Source of the DNA: an uncultured Clostridia bacterium | GTDB lineage: Bacteria > Bacillota > Clostridia > Oscillospirales > CAG-272 | Assembly (NCBI GenBank): GCA_945936265.1 | Contig: CAMETB010000080.1 | Coordinates: 1-6,779, forward strand | DNA: 6,779 bases | Direction: 5' to 3' | In this document: positions 1-5,580 of the stretch, piece by piece | Position numbering within the stretch: the stretch's first letter is position 1 | How the letters are laid out: each line of letters begins with the position of its first letter | Made by a program: the position numbers and the translations under genes | The notes under the pieces: generated by a model | Told to the model about the DNA's origin: nothing | Seen by the model: only the letters and a program-made list of their open reading frames with translations | Databases searched by the model: none

Positions 1-93
1 ATCGCATACCTGCGCCCCGCACCTTTTTAAGACGTCGAGCGGGGAGAGAGCCTCTATTTCCTCAAATCCGTCAGCCAGAAACAAATAAACCAT
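1..93 (-). CDS. DJ-1/PfpI family protein (ThiJ/YajL-like), N-terminal 31 codons, runs off the left edge
   Basis: Only the first 31 codons are inside the window. They read MVYLFLADGFEEIEALSPLD and continue VLKRCGAQVCD. This matches the N-terminus of the DJ-1/PfpI superfamily: a short beta strand, then the G-F-E-E-I-E signature, then the P-x-D-V-L-[KR]-R-x-G helix. E14 corresponds to the conserved acidic residue that sits next to the nucleophilic cysteine in DJ-1 proteins (E18 of human DJ-1); the cysteine itself lies outside the window, so activity cannot be judged. The ATG is supported by AAGGAG at 99-104 on the minus strand, 5 nt upstream. The gene lies 53 nt after the GNAT stop on the same strand and is probably the fourth gene of the ftsK-tmk-GNAT run. 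Known DJ-1 relatives act as glyoxalase/deglycase-like or redox-stress proteins; which activity applies here cannot be said. Confidence 0.85.
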   Translation of the reverse strand, partial: MVYLFLADGFEEIEALSPLDVLKRCGAQVCD

Positions 94-114
94 AATAACT
101 CCTTTCTCAATCGG

Positions 115-136
115 AAACGGCGCAAACAAACGGCGC
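115..136. repeat. 9-bp direct repeat AAACGGCGC, two copies 13 bp apart
   Basis: AAACGGCGC occurs at 115-123 and again at 128-136, in the 53-nt gap between the GNAT stop and the DJ-1 start. Because GGCGC and GCGCC are complementary, the same bases can also form a weak 5-bp hairpin in minus-strand RNA, with a 9-nt loop and no following U tract. It could be chance, a minor operator or a weak mRNA processing element. Confidence 0.3.
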
Positions 137-146
137 CTTAATTTTA

Positions 147-881
147 TTATATTTCAAAAAGAACGTCGCAGAGCAAGCCATCGGGCAACGTTTTTTTCTC
201 GCCGATAAAACGGAAGCACGCCTTTTCGGCGCTTTCGTACTTTGTGCCAGAGAGCGACGCAAAAGCCATTTTGCCGCCGTCAAAAAGAGCATAGCCGCAA
301 TTATTTCTATTTCTTATATATTTTATTTCCAGATCCGATACCGAAACTATAAATACTTCCTTACTCTTTATTAAAATATCATTTTCAAGATGCAGAGAAT
401 AAAGGCGGTCAAAATCGCCGTCAAACTCAAAAAACTTACACTCCTCGGGCAAAATTACCGAGGTTTTGTCCGAGCAAAGAGAGATAACGCCGTTTGCACG
501 CGTATCAAAGCCCATATGCTCATAGAGGGAGAAAAGCTCTTTTGAGGCGGGCACGGTCATAAGGAAATCAAAACCCCTTGAAGCGTAAAAATCATACACT
601 TCGCGGCATATTTTGCTAAAATACCCGCAATTTCTGTACTCTTTGTCCGTTGCGGCGCCGTAAATATACGCACCTTTAAGGAGCGAGCCGCCATACTTTA
701 TGTCAACCTCGAAAGTGCAAACGCCCGATACCGTTTCTCCGTTCTTTTTAAACTCGAATACCTTGTCCGATACAGAGATGATTTTATTTATAAACTCGTA
801 TGAATCCCCGAAGGTATTATGAAATAACTCCGCGTACCCGATACGGCACACCTTTTTCTTTGCAGATTTTTCGGAAATCAT
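147..881 (-). CDS. GNAT family N-acetyltransferase (244 aa)
   Basis: I place the start at the ATG at 881-879, giving 244 aa beginning MISEKSAKKK. An in-frame ATG further upstream at 956 would add 25 residues that read through the end of tmk and do not look like part of the fold. With the chosen start, the ATG overlaps the tmk TGA in an ATGA junction (881-878), the usual sign of translational coupling; an AGAAGG lies about 12 nt upstream. The acetyl-CoA-binding motif A is visible at residues 72-95 (YIYGAATDKEYRNCGYFSK), with the pyrophosphate-binding R83-x-x-G86. Motif B follows at 117-125 (LFSLYEHMGF), where a Tyr precedes the G-F turn as in most GNAT enzymes. Residues 130-244 form a second, less recognisable domain, so this is a longer two-part GNAT of the kind with an extra C-terminal region. 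The acceptor substrate is unknown. Position behind tmk gives no strong functional hint. Confidence 0.83.
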   Translation of the reverse strand: MISEKSAKKKVCRIGYAELFHNTFGDSYEFINKIISVSDKVFEFKKNGETVSGVCTFEVDIKYGGSLLKGAYIYGAATDKEYRNCGYFSKICREVYDFYASRGFDFLMTVPASKELFSLYEHMGFDTRANGVISLCSDKTSVILPEECKFFEFDGDFDRLYSLHLENDILIKSKEVFIVSVSDLEIKYIRNRNNCGYALFDGGKMAFASLSGTKYESAEKACFRFIGEKKTLPDGLLCDVLFEI

Positions 882-1543
882 AAGAATTTTTTTACCTTCT
901 CGTATATTTCTTCCGATATATCCTCTCTTGTGCGCATCACTCCGTTTTCCGAGCACCCGATTTTTATCCAGCCGAGACGCTCACAGGAGAACAAGGCGGC
1001 GTCGTAGCACTTTTTCATATACTCCGTGTCGCTTTCGTGTATGTCCGTCTTTCTGCCCGTTTCCTCGCTTCTTTTCTTAACCAGAGAGAGCGACACCGAC
1101 GGAGGAAGCTCAAGATATATCACCTCGTCGGGCTTCGGGAGCATAAGCTTTGAAAACTCAAAATCCCAGAGCCATTCAAGGAATGCGTCCCACTCGTCAG
1201 GCGGCAGTTTTGAGAGCTGATGCACCGCGTTTGCCGAGGTGTATCTGTTGGCGATCACTACCGTGTCGGGGTCGATTATATCCTTTTTCCAATCGGTTTT
1301 GTAACTTATATATCTGTCGCATGCAAAAAGCATTGACGCAGCGTAGGCATTCGTGTCCGACGGGTGTGTGCCGAGTTTTCCGTCAAGGTACATACGGACG
1401 AACAGAGAACTGTCACTTTCGTAAACAGGGAAGGAGAGAAGCCTCACCTTTTTTTTGCAAAGCGTCAGTTTTTCCTTAAGCAGAAGGCTCTGCGTTTCCT
1501 TGCCCGAGCCGTCAAGACCGTCTATAACTATAAATTTACCCAT
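878..1543 (-). CDS. tmk: Thymidylate kinase, divergent clostridial subtype (221 aa)
   Basis: A cytoplasmic P-loop kinase that would phosphorylate dTMP to dTDP with ATP for dTTP synthesis. The P-loop is GLDGSGKET at residues 9-17, K15 being the ATP-phosphate lysine. Position 16, usually Ser/Thr in Walker A, is Glu, followed by T17. Other landmarks are FP at 38-39, the FACDR segment (D76, R77) that matches the dTMP-contacting arginine region, the ANRYTSANAVHQ block at 98-109 in the place of the usual DR[YH] motif, and a lid-like basic segment KKRSEETGRKTDIHE at 157-171. Length is normal for bacterial TMK (about 200-220 aa). The ATG lies 6 nt after the ftsK stop, and its GGAGGA RBS (1554-1559) falls in the last codons of ftsK. 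The NRYTSANAVHQ block and the following WDAFLEWLWDFEF segment mark a subtype I associate with Oscillospiraceae-like Clostridia, distinct from the classical Bacillus/E. coli enzyme. Activity on another deoxynucleoside monophosphate cannot be excluded. Confidence 0.88.
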   Translation of the reverse strand: MGKFIVIDGLDGSGKETQSLLLKEKLTLCKKKVRLLSFPVYESDSSLFVRMYLDGKLGTHPSDTNAYAASMLFACDRYISYKTDWKKDIIDPDTVVIANRYTSANAVHQLSKLPPDEWDAFLEWLWDFEFSKLMLPKPDEVIYLELPPSVSLSLVKKRSEETGRKTDIHESDTEYMKKCYDAALFSCERLGWIKIGCSENGVMRTREDISEEIYEKVKKFL

Positions 1544-1549
1544 TTAAGA

Positions 1550-4438
1550 TTATTCCTCCGAGTCGGAATTTCTCATTCGAAGTTCGAGAAAATCCTCTTT
1601 TGTGATAAGAACGTCACGAGGCTTTGAGCCGTTTGCTTCTCCTATATATCCCGCCATCTCCATCTGGTCGATAATTCTTGCGGCCCTCTGGAAACCGAGT
1701 CCGAGTTTCCTCTGCAAATAAGATGAGGATATTTTGCCCATGTCCGTTGCAAGTTCGAGCGCGGCATAAAATTTCGGATCGAGTTCGTCGTCGTCGCCCT
1801 CGTCGATCATATCTCCGTCCGCTTTCTTTTCCGCTTTCGCAATCTTTGAAGCATTTGAGTCTATCTGCTGTATTACCTCTTCATCGTAGTTTTCCGTCGA
1901 GTTGTTCTTCAAAAAGTCTATTATTGACTCTATTTCGTCAGCAGTAATAAACGCACCCTGAACGCGTATCGGCTTAAGAGCGCCAACGGGCTTTACAAGC
2001 ATATCGCCACGGCTGACAAGTTTTTCGGCACCTATTTCGTCAAGTATCGTTCTCGAGTCTACCTGGGAGGGAACGCGGAACGCAATTCGCGACGGTATAT
2101 TCGCCTTGATAACGCCCGTTATTACATCAACGGACGGACGCTGTGTACCTATAATGATATGAATACCGGCGGCACGTGCCTTTTGCGTAAGGCGCATTAT
2201 ATGATCTTCTATTTCCGGCACAGCCATTTTAAGATCCGCAAGCTCGTCTATTACTATTACGATCCTCGGCATCTTTTCGGCATTCATATTGCTGTTTTCA
2301 ACCTTGTCGTTGTACTCTATGATATTACGGACTCCCGCTTCCTCGATAACGGCAAAACGCCTCTCCATTTCTGAAACTGCCCACTGAAGCGTTCCGAGAG
2401 ATTTTTTCGGCTCGCACACAACCGGCACGAGAAGATGAGGAATACCATTGTAGTTTGAAAGCTCGACACGTTTAGGATCTATGAGAATAAGCCTTACGTC
2501 GTCGGGAGTTGCTTTGTATAGCAGACTTACAAGAAGAGAGTTTATACATACTGATTTACCCATTCCCGTAGCACCCGCTACAAGAAGATGGGGAAGTTTT
2601 TCTATGTCTATGAAAATGTTCTCTCCGGAAATGCTTTTTCCGAGTGCGCAGGTAAGCTTGCTCTTTGCGGCTTTGAATTTGTTATCCTCGAGCAGATCAC
2701 GCAGATAAACGAGACTTGTTATTCTGTTCGGCACCTCTATACCGACAGCGCTTTTACCGGGAATAGGGCACTCTATTCTTATTCCTTCCGCAGCAAGATT
2801 AAGTGCAATATCGTCAACAAGATTTGCAATCGAGCGAACGCGCACGCCCGCTTCGGGCATAAGCTCGTACCTCGTTACCGTAGGACCTCTCGTTATATCG
2901 ACTATCTTCGTTCTCGTGTTGAAATTGTTGAGAGTTTCGACTATTATTCTTGCGTTTTCCTGGAGTTCTTCTCTTATTGCGTCACTGTCCTCATCAACTT
3001 TTCCTTTTTTAAGAAAATCAATTGGAGGAAATACATATTTCTTTTGCGTTTTCGGCTTTTCGACTCTCTGGAAAGACTGTTCATAGTCCGAAGAAACAGG
3101 CGTTTCGTTCTTAGGCTTTTTCGAAATTCCGAAAATGGATTTTTTCTCAACGGGGAGTTCTTCCTCTTCTTTTTTGGGAGATATTTTTTCAAATGCCTCT
3201 TTTGAAATGTAACTTGAAAAATCATCGCTACCCGTATTGGCGGCATTATTGTTTCCGCCTGCTATGTTGTCTTCATGGAAATTATACGGATACTCCTCGG
3301 TACTGTTTAAGCCGCGTTTCTCATCATCATAAAAATCCATTCCGCTGTTTTCGGAAATATCGTCTTTACGATATGTTCCGATATTTGCACTGCCAGGCTG
3401 ATACTTGTCCGCGCTCTTGTTGTATGAGTAAGAAGAGAGGACAAATTCAGTGCTGTTTTCAAAATTATCACTGCTTTTTGTGACCTCTTCCGGTTTTATC
3501 GTGTTTTCAACTCTGTCGACCTTTTCGGGCTTTAAGGTTTCCTCAGCCTCCGGTTCGGTAAGAATTTCTGCCGGTTTATAAACCCTTGATTCGTCAAACG
3601 GCTGTATCTGGCGATGCGAAACTATGGGGCGCGCGCCCACGGTACGATAAGGAGGTTTTACTTTGTTTCTCTCTATACTCAAAGTTGTGTCGTCGGTTGT
3701 ATCTTCCGTATTTATGAGTCTTGAGGAAGTTGTTGTGTCAAAGTTTGAAACGTTGCTCTCGTTCATATCATCATCGTCTTCATCGTCAAACACATCGAAT
3801 TTTTTATGCCTTCCCGAAAGGGGTCGGCGGGACGATTTTTTATTCTTTGCGTTTTCTTCCTTTGCATGTTCGCCCTTGCCGAATAATGCACGCATAAGAG
3901 ATGACGGCGTTACATTGAACATCTGCAGGAACATAAACAGAAGCAGAATGAGGATAATTGCCATGGCAACACCCTTCCCCATGCCGTAAAGAGTAGTACC
4001 GATAATACCGCCGATAACTCCCCCGCCGTTTCCTGCTTTGCCGTTTTCGTAGAGTTTAAGTATGTTATGGGTAAGGATGGTTTCTTCTTTTGCCCCCTGA
4101 ACAACCTGCTGTAACGCAGCTACAAGAAAGATTATAATAAAGGAGCAGGTAACTCTTCTTGCGCATATTTTCCTTTTTGTGTCATGATACCACATAAGCG
4201 AATGATAGAGCATGAACACGGGAACAAACCACGACGCAAATGCGGAGAGGCAACCTTTCAGGAATCCGGCAAATTTGCCTCCGAATCCCGATGAAAGACC
4301 TACCAGAGAGAACAGTGTTATAACAAACAGAACCGCAAGTATATACGGCATTATTTTGCTTAAAAAAGGTAAAATGCGCGATCTGCGCCTTAACTTTTTT
4401 CCGTTTTTTGTTGTTATGGGTGCTTTTTTGTTTTTCAT
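1550..4438 (-). CDS. ftsK: FtsK/SpoIIIE-family DNA translocase (962 aa)
   Basis: A membrane-anchored, hexameric, ATP-driven DNA pump that clears chromosomal DNA from the division or sporulation septum. A basic N-terminus (residues 1-22) leads into about four membrane segments (roughly 29-50, 58-82, 97-114, 153-174). A linker of about 280 residues follows (181-465), rich in Asp, Glu, Ser, Asn and Thr and low in complexity, with an acidic run FDVFDDEDDDDM at 214-225. The motor starts near 467 (YVFPPIDFL). It includes GPTVTRYELMPEAGVRV (518-534), Walker A GATGMGKS (622-629), IDPKRVELSNY (653-663), Walker B IVIVIDELADL (726-736), and GTQRPSVDVITG (764-775) with the IPSRIAFRVPSQVDSRTILD block (781-800). 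The C-terminal winged-helix gamma domain (about 886-954) should read oriented chromosomal motifs. At 962 aa it is longer than B. subtilis SpoIIIE (about 790 aa), mainly through the linker. Whether its main role is FtsK-like or SpoIIIE-like is not decidable from sequence. The ATG at 4438 has only modest SD matches (AAGGA about 14 nt, GGA about 7 nt upstream); no other start keeps the basic N-terminus. Confidence 0.96.
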   Translation of the reverse strand: MKNKKAPITTKNGKKLRRRSRILPFLSKIMPYILAVLFVITLFSLVGLSSGFGGKFAGFLKGCLSAFASWFVPVFMLYHSLMWYHDTKRKICARRVTCSFIIIFLVAALQQVVQGAKEETILTHNILKLYENGKAGNGGGVIGGIIGTTLYGMGKGVAMAIILILLLFMFLQMFNVTPSSLMRALFGKGEHAKEENAKNKKSSRRPLSGRHKKFDVFDDEDDDDMNESNVSNFDTTTSSRLINTEDTTDDTTLSIERNKVKPPYRTVGARPIVSHRQIQPFDESRVYKPAEILTEPEAEETLKPEKVDRVENTIKPEEVTKSSDNFENSTEFVLSSYSYNKSADKYQPGSANIGTYRKDDISENSGMDFYDDEKRGLNSTEEYPYNFHEDNIAGGNNNAANTGSDDFSSYISKEAFEKISPKKEEEELPVEKKSIFGISKKPKNETPVSSDYEQSFQRVEKPKTQKKYVFPPIDFLKKGKVDEDSDAIREELQENARIIVETLNNFNTRTKIVDITRGPTVTRYELMPEAGVRVRSIANLVDDIALNLAAEGIRIECPIPGKSAVGIEVPNRITSLVYLRDLLEDNKFKAAKSKLTCALGKSISGENIFIDIEKLPHLLVAGATGMGKSVCINSLLVSLLYKATPDDVRLILIDPKRVELSNYNGIPHLLVPVVCEPKKSLGTLQWAVSEMERRFAVIEEAGVRNIIEYNDKVENSNMNAEKMPRIVIVIDELADLKMAVPEIEDHIMRLTQKARAAGIHIIIGTQRPSVDVITGVIKANIPSRIAFRVPSQVDSRTILDEIGAEKLVSRGDMLVKPVGALKPIRVQGAFITADEIESIIDFLKNNSTENYDEEVIQQIDSNASKIAKAEKKADGDMIDEGDDDELDPKFYAALELATDMGKISSSYLQRKLGLGFQRAARIIDQMEMAGYIGEANGSKPRDVLITKEDFLELRMRNSDSEE
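1554..1559 (-). promoter_or_regulatory. tmk ribosome binding site embedded in the 3' end of ftsK
   Basis: GGAGGA on the minus strand, 10 nt upstream of the tmk ATG (1543), is formed by the final Glu-Glu codons of ftsK. Ribosomes ending ftsK at 1552-1550 are therefore within reach of the tmk start, consistent with one transcript and coupled translation. Confidence 0.7.
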
Positions 4439-4470
4439 CGGCTTGTCCGTTTTCCTTCCGTAAGATATGT

Positions 4471-4500
4471 ATAATAAACCCGTTTACAGCGATAATAAAC
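4471..4500. repeat. Operator-like repeat cluster: 9-bp direct repeat ATAATAAAC plus inverted TAAAC/GTTTA
   Basis: ATAATAAAC occurs at 4471-4479 and again at 4492-4500, a start-to-start distance of 21 bp, or two DNA turns. Between them, GTTTA (4482-4486) is an inverted copy of the TAAAC end, so the core reads TAAAC, 2 bp, GTTTA. Three related half-sites lie within 30 bp, starting 33 bp upstream of the ftsK ATG. The layout fits a repressor or activator site. AT-rich sequence can also produce such repeats by chance, so the call is tentative. Confidence 0.4.
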
Positions 4501-4512
4501 TGCGAGAGGTTA

Positions 4513-4545
4513 AATGCGCACGGCACCTTTCTGCCGTGACGCATT
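4513..4545 (-). promoter_or_regulatory. Bulged 13-bp hairpin in the ftsK 5' leader
   Basis: AATGCG (4513-4518) pairs with CGCATT (4540-4545), and CACGGCA (4519-4525) pairs with TGCCGTG (4532-4538). This gives 13 base pairs interrupted only by a single bulged base at 4539, with a 6-nt loop. Read as minus-strand RNA it would lie in the leader of ftsK, about 75 nt before the ATG. No U tract follows on either strand, so it does not look like an intrinsic terminator. It could be an mRNA-stabilising stem, a protein-binding leader element or, as DNA, an operator. Confidence 0.55.
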
Positions 4546-4576
4546 GAAATTTACCACCCGATTCTGAGTGCTTATA

Positions 4577-4586
4577 TATTATAATA
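4577..4586. promoter_or_regulatory. Palindromic -10 region shared by divergent ftsK and tauE-like promoters
   Basis: TATTATAATA is a perfect 10-bp palindrome. It gives TATAAT on the plus strand (4580-4585) and TATAAT on the minus strand (4583-4578). Transcription to the right would reach the permease gene at 4651 with a leader of about 60 nt; transcription to the left would reach ftsK at 4438 with a leader of about 130 nt. The -35 elements are weak: a T-rich TTTTTT (4606-4601) at 17 bp on the minus strand, and on the plus strand nothing good at 17 bp. TTTACC (4550-4555) would instead fit an alternative -10, TATATA at 4573-4578. The -10 symmetry is clear; promoter activity is inferred. Confidence 0.5.
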
Positions 4587-4650
4587 GCAGAAATAAAATG
4601 AAAAAACAATAGATTTTTGGCAAAAGCAAAAAAATATTTTCGGTGATGAT

Positions 4651-5034
4651 ATGAAAAACAAAAAGAAGTTCGGTAAATACACAATGTTTGCGCTTTTCTG
4701 CCTTTTTCCGTTTGTTGCAGGCGGAGTAAACGGTCTTCTCGGAACGGGCGGGGGAATAATTTTTGTCTATATGCTCTCGCTACTTACCGATAATGACTCA
4801 AAAGACAACTTTGCAACAACTCTTTGCGCAACTCTGCCCATATCGGCTGTAAGTGCCGTTATATACTTTAAAAACTCAAAAGTGGACACAGCGCTTGTTT
4901 CACGTCTTGCAATTCCCGCTTTGATAGGCGGTATGGCAGGTGCTTTTCTTGTCGATAAGATAAATAAGAAATGGCTCAATGTCATTTTTGCCGTTCTGGT
5001 AATCTATTCGGGAATTTGTATGATTTTTAAGTAA
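4651..5034 (+). CDS. TauE/SafE (TSUP, DUF81) permease half, first subunit (127 aa)
   Basis: A small hydrophobic protein with about four membrane segments (roughly residues 11-45 including the glycine-rich stretch, 56-73, 86-102 and 108-126). The motif GVNGLLGTGGG at 25-35 is the signature of a TauE/SafE repeat, a family moving sulfite, sulfoacetate or other small organic or sulfur anions across the cytoplasmic membrane. Full-length members carry two such repeats in about 250 aa; this protein has only one. The basic N-terminus (MKNKKKFGK) suggests the N-terminus faces the cytoplasm. The ATG follows GGTGAT at 4642-4647, a match to the anti-SD core, at short spacing. The next gene, 25 nt downstream, is a second half, and the two probably assemble together. 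The substrate is not predictable; no sulfur-metabolism gene is nearby. Confidence 0.85.
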   Translation: MKNKKKFGKYTMFALFCLFPFVAGGVNGLLGTGGGIIFVYMLSLLTDNDSKDNFATTLCATLPISAVSAVIYFKNSKVDTALVSRLAIPALIGGMAGAFLVDKINKKWLNVIFAVLVIYSGICMIFK

Positions 5035-5059
5035 ACGCTGTTTTCGGAGGCGATTTTTT

Positions 5060-5431
5060 ATGATTGATATGATAGCGTCTTTTCTTATTGCCGCTCTTAT
5101 GGGGATGGGAGTCGGCGGAGGAGGACTTCTGGTAATTTATCTGACCCTGTGTCGCAATTATGATCAGATAAGCGCACAGGGAACTAACCTTATTTTCTTT
5201 TTATGTTCGGTTACGGCATCTGTTTTTATTCACATTTCAAAGAGAAAGATAAAGATTTCGCAACTTGTTCCGATGGCGCTTTTCGGGGTGGCAGGCACAC
5301 TTATGACCTCGTGCCTTGTAAACTTCATAAATCCGAAAATTCCAAGGATAATGCTTGGAGTTCTCCTTATTATAAGCGGTGTTATCACCATTATAAAATC
5401 TTTCAGAAAAAATAATAAAGAAAATATTTGA
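5060..5431 (+). CDS. TauE/SafE (TSUP, DUF81) permease half, second subunit (123 aa)
   Basis: The second single-repeat TauE/SafE protein. The glycine-rich signature GMGVGGGGLLVIYLT is at residues 15-29, followed by SAQGTNLIFF at 38-47, typical of the second repeat of full-length family members. Hydrophobic segments lie at about 5-30, 42-58, 69-90 and 95-113. The loop SKRKIKIS (60-67) and the tail KSFRKNNK (113-120) are basic and probably cytoplasmic. The start at 5060 is favoured over the in-frame ATG at 5069 because GGAGG at 5046-5050 is 9 nt upstream. It shows little sequence identity to the first half beyond the motif, consistent with an old split or an ancestral two-gene state rather than a recent duplication. 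Together the two proteins make 250 aa, the size of one normal permease. No terminator separates it from the rpsO promoter, so some read-through into rpsO is possible. Confidence 0.85.
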   Translation: MIDMIASFLIAALMGMGVGGGGLLVIYLTLCRNYDQISAQGTNLIFFLCSVTASVFIHISKRKIKISQLVPMALFGVAGTLMTSCLVNFINPKIPRIMLGVLLIISGVITIIKSFRKNNKENI

Positions 5432-5439
5432 AAAAACTC

Positions 5440-5468
5440 TTTACAAAACGACATTGTTATGGTATAAT
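5440..5468 (+). promoter_or_regulatory. Strong sigma-A promoter of rpsO
   Basis: TTTACA (5440-5445) is separated by exactly 17 bp from a perfect TATAAT (5463-5468). A TG at 5460-5461, one base before the -10, makes it an extended -10 promoter. Predicted transcription start is near 5475, which puts the first base of the leader stem (5477) almost at the RNA 5' end. The -35 lies only 8 bp after the stop codon of the preceding gene. Confidence 0.9.
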
Positions 5469-5476
5469 CTTCTGCG

Positions 5477-5580
5477 TAGCACCTTGTGCCGGGCTTTCGG
5501 ATAAAAAATCCTTAAAGGGTTATTCACCTACCGATTGCACAGTGCAGTGGGCTAAATAAATTAAAATGAGGTGAAAAGAA
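5477..5580 (+). promoter_or_regulatory. Structured rpsO leader, candidate S15 autoregulatory RNA with SD-pairing pseudoknot
   Basis: The mRNA between the promoter and rpsO can fold into a multi-part stem. TAGC (5477-5480) and CC (5482-5483) pair with GG (5549-5550) and GCTA (5551-5554). TTGTGC (5484-5489) pairs with GCACAG (5537-5542), and CGG (5490-5492) with CCG (5531-5533). Inside is an arm formed by CTTT (5494-5497) with AAAG (5514-5517) and GGAT (5499-5502) with ATCC (5508-5511), capped by five A. The unpaired strand of the large internal loop contains TTCACCT (5523-5529), perfectly complementary to AGGTGAA (5569-5575), which is the rpsO SD. This pairing would form a pseudoknot and hide the SD. 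S15 is known to repress its own mRNA through structurally diverse leaders in several bacterial phyla, so autoregulation is the likely role. I cannot assign it to a described leader class by eye. Confidence 0.75.
5569..5574 (+). promoter_or_regulatory. rpsO ribosome binding site (AGGTGA), sequestrable
   Basis: AGGTGA, 6 nt before the rpsO ATG at 5581, is a strong anti-SD match. Its 7-nt extension AGGTGAA is fully complementary to 5523-5529 in the leader, so access can be switched by RNA folding. Confidence 0.85.

Noticed and set aside
114..140. Possible terminator between GNAT and the DJ-1 gene
   Set aside because: The GGCGC/GCGCC stem is only 5 bp with a 9-nt loop and no U tract follows on the minus strand. 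Direct-repeat chance complementarity explains it.
882..956. Longer GNAT start at 956
   Set aside because: It would add 25 residues that overlap the tmk 3' end in another frame. The ATGA junction start at 881 explains the spacing and gives a normal GNAT N-terminus.
1150..1479. A 109-codon plus-strand open frame opposite tmk
   Set aside because: Antisense to conserved tmk motifs, no RBS, and a composition typical of a shadow frame.
2588..3205. A 205-codon plus-strand open frame opposite ftsK
   Set aside because: It lies fully antisense to strongly recognisable ftsK motor and linker sequence, has no credible SD, and its product is rich in Phe, Arg and Ser runs mirroring the linker. It is a shadow frame.
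4470..4475. A second plus-strand TATAAT as promoter for the permease genes
   Set aside because: No -35 at 16-18 bp (nearest TTGTCC is 21 bp away), no extended -10 TGn, and it would give a leader of about 170 nt. It is part of the repeat cluster instead.
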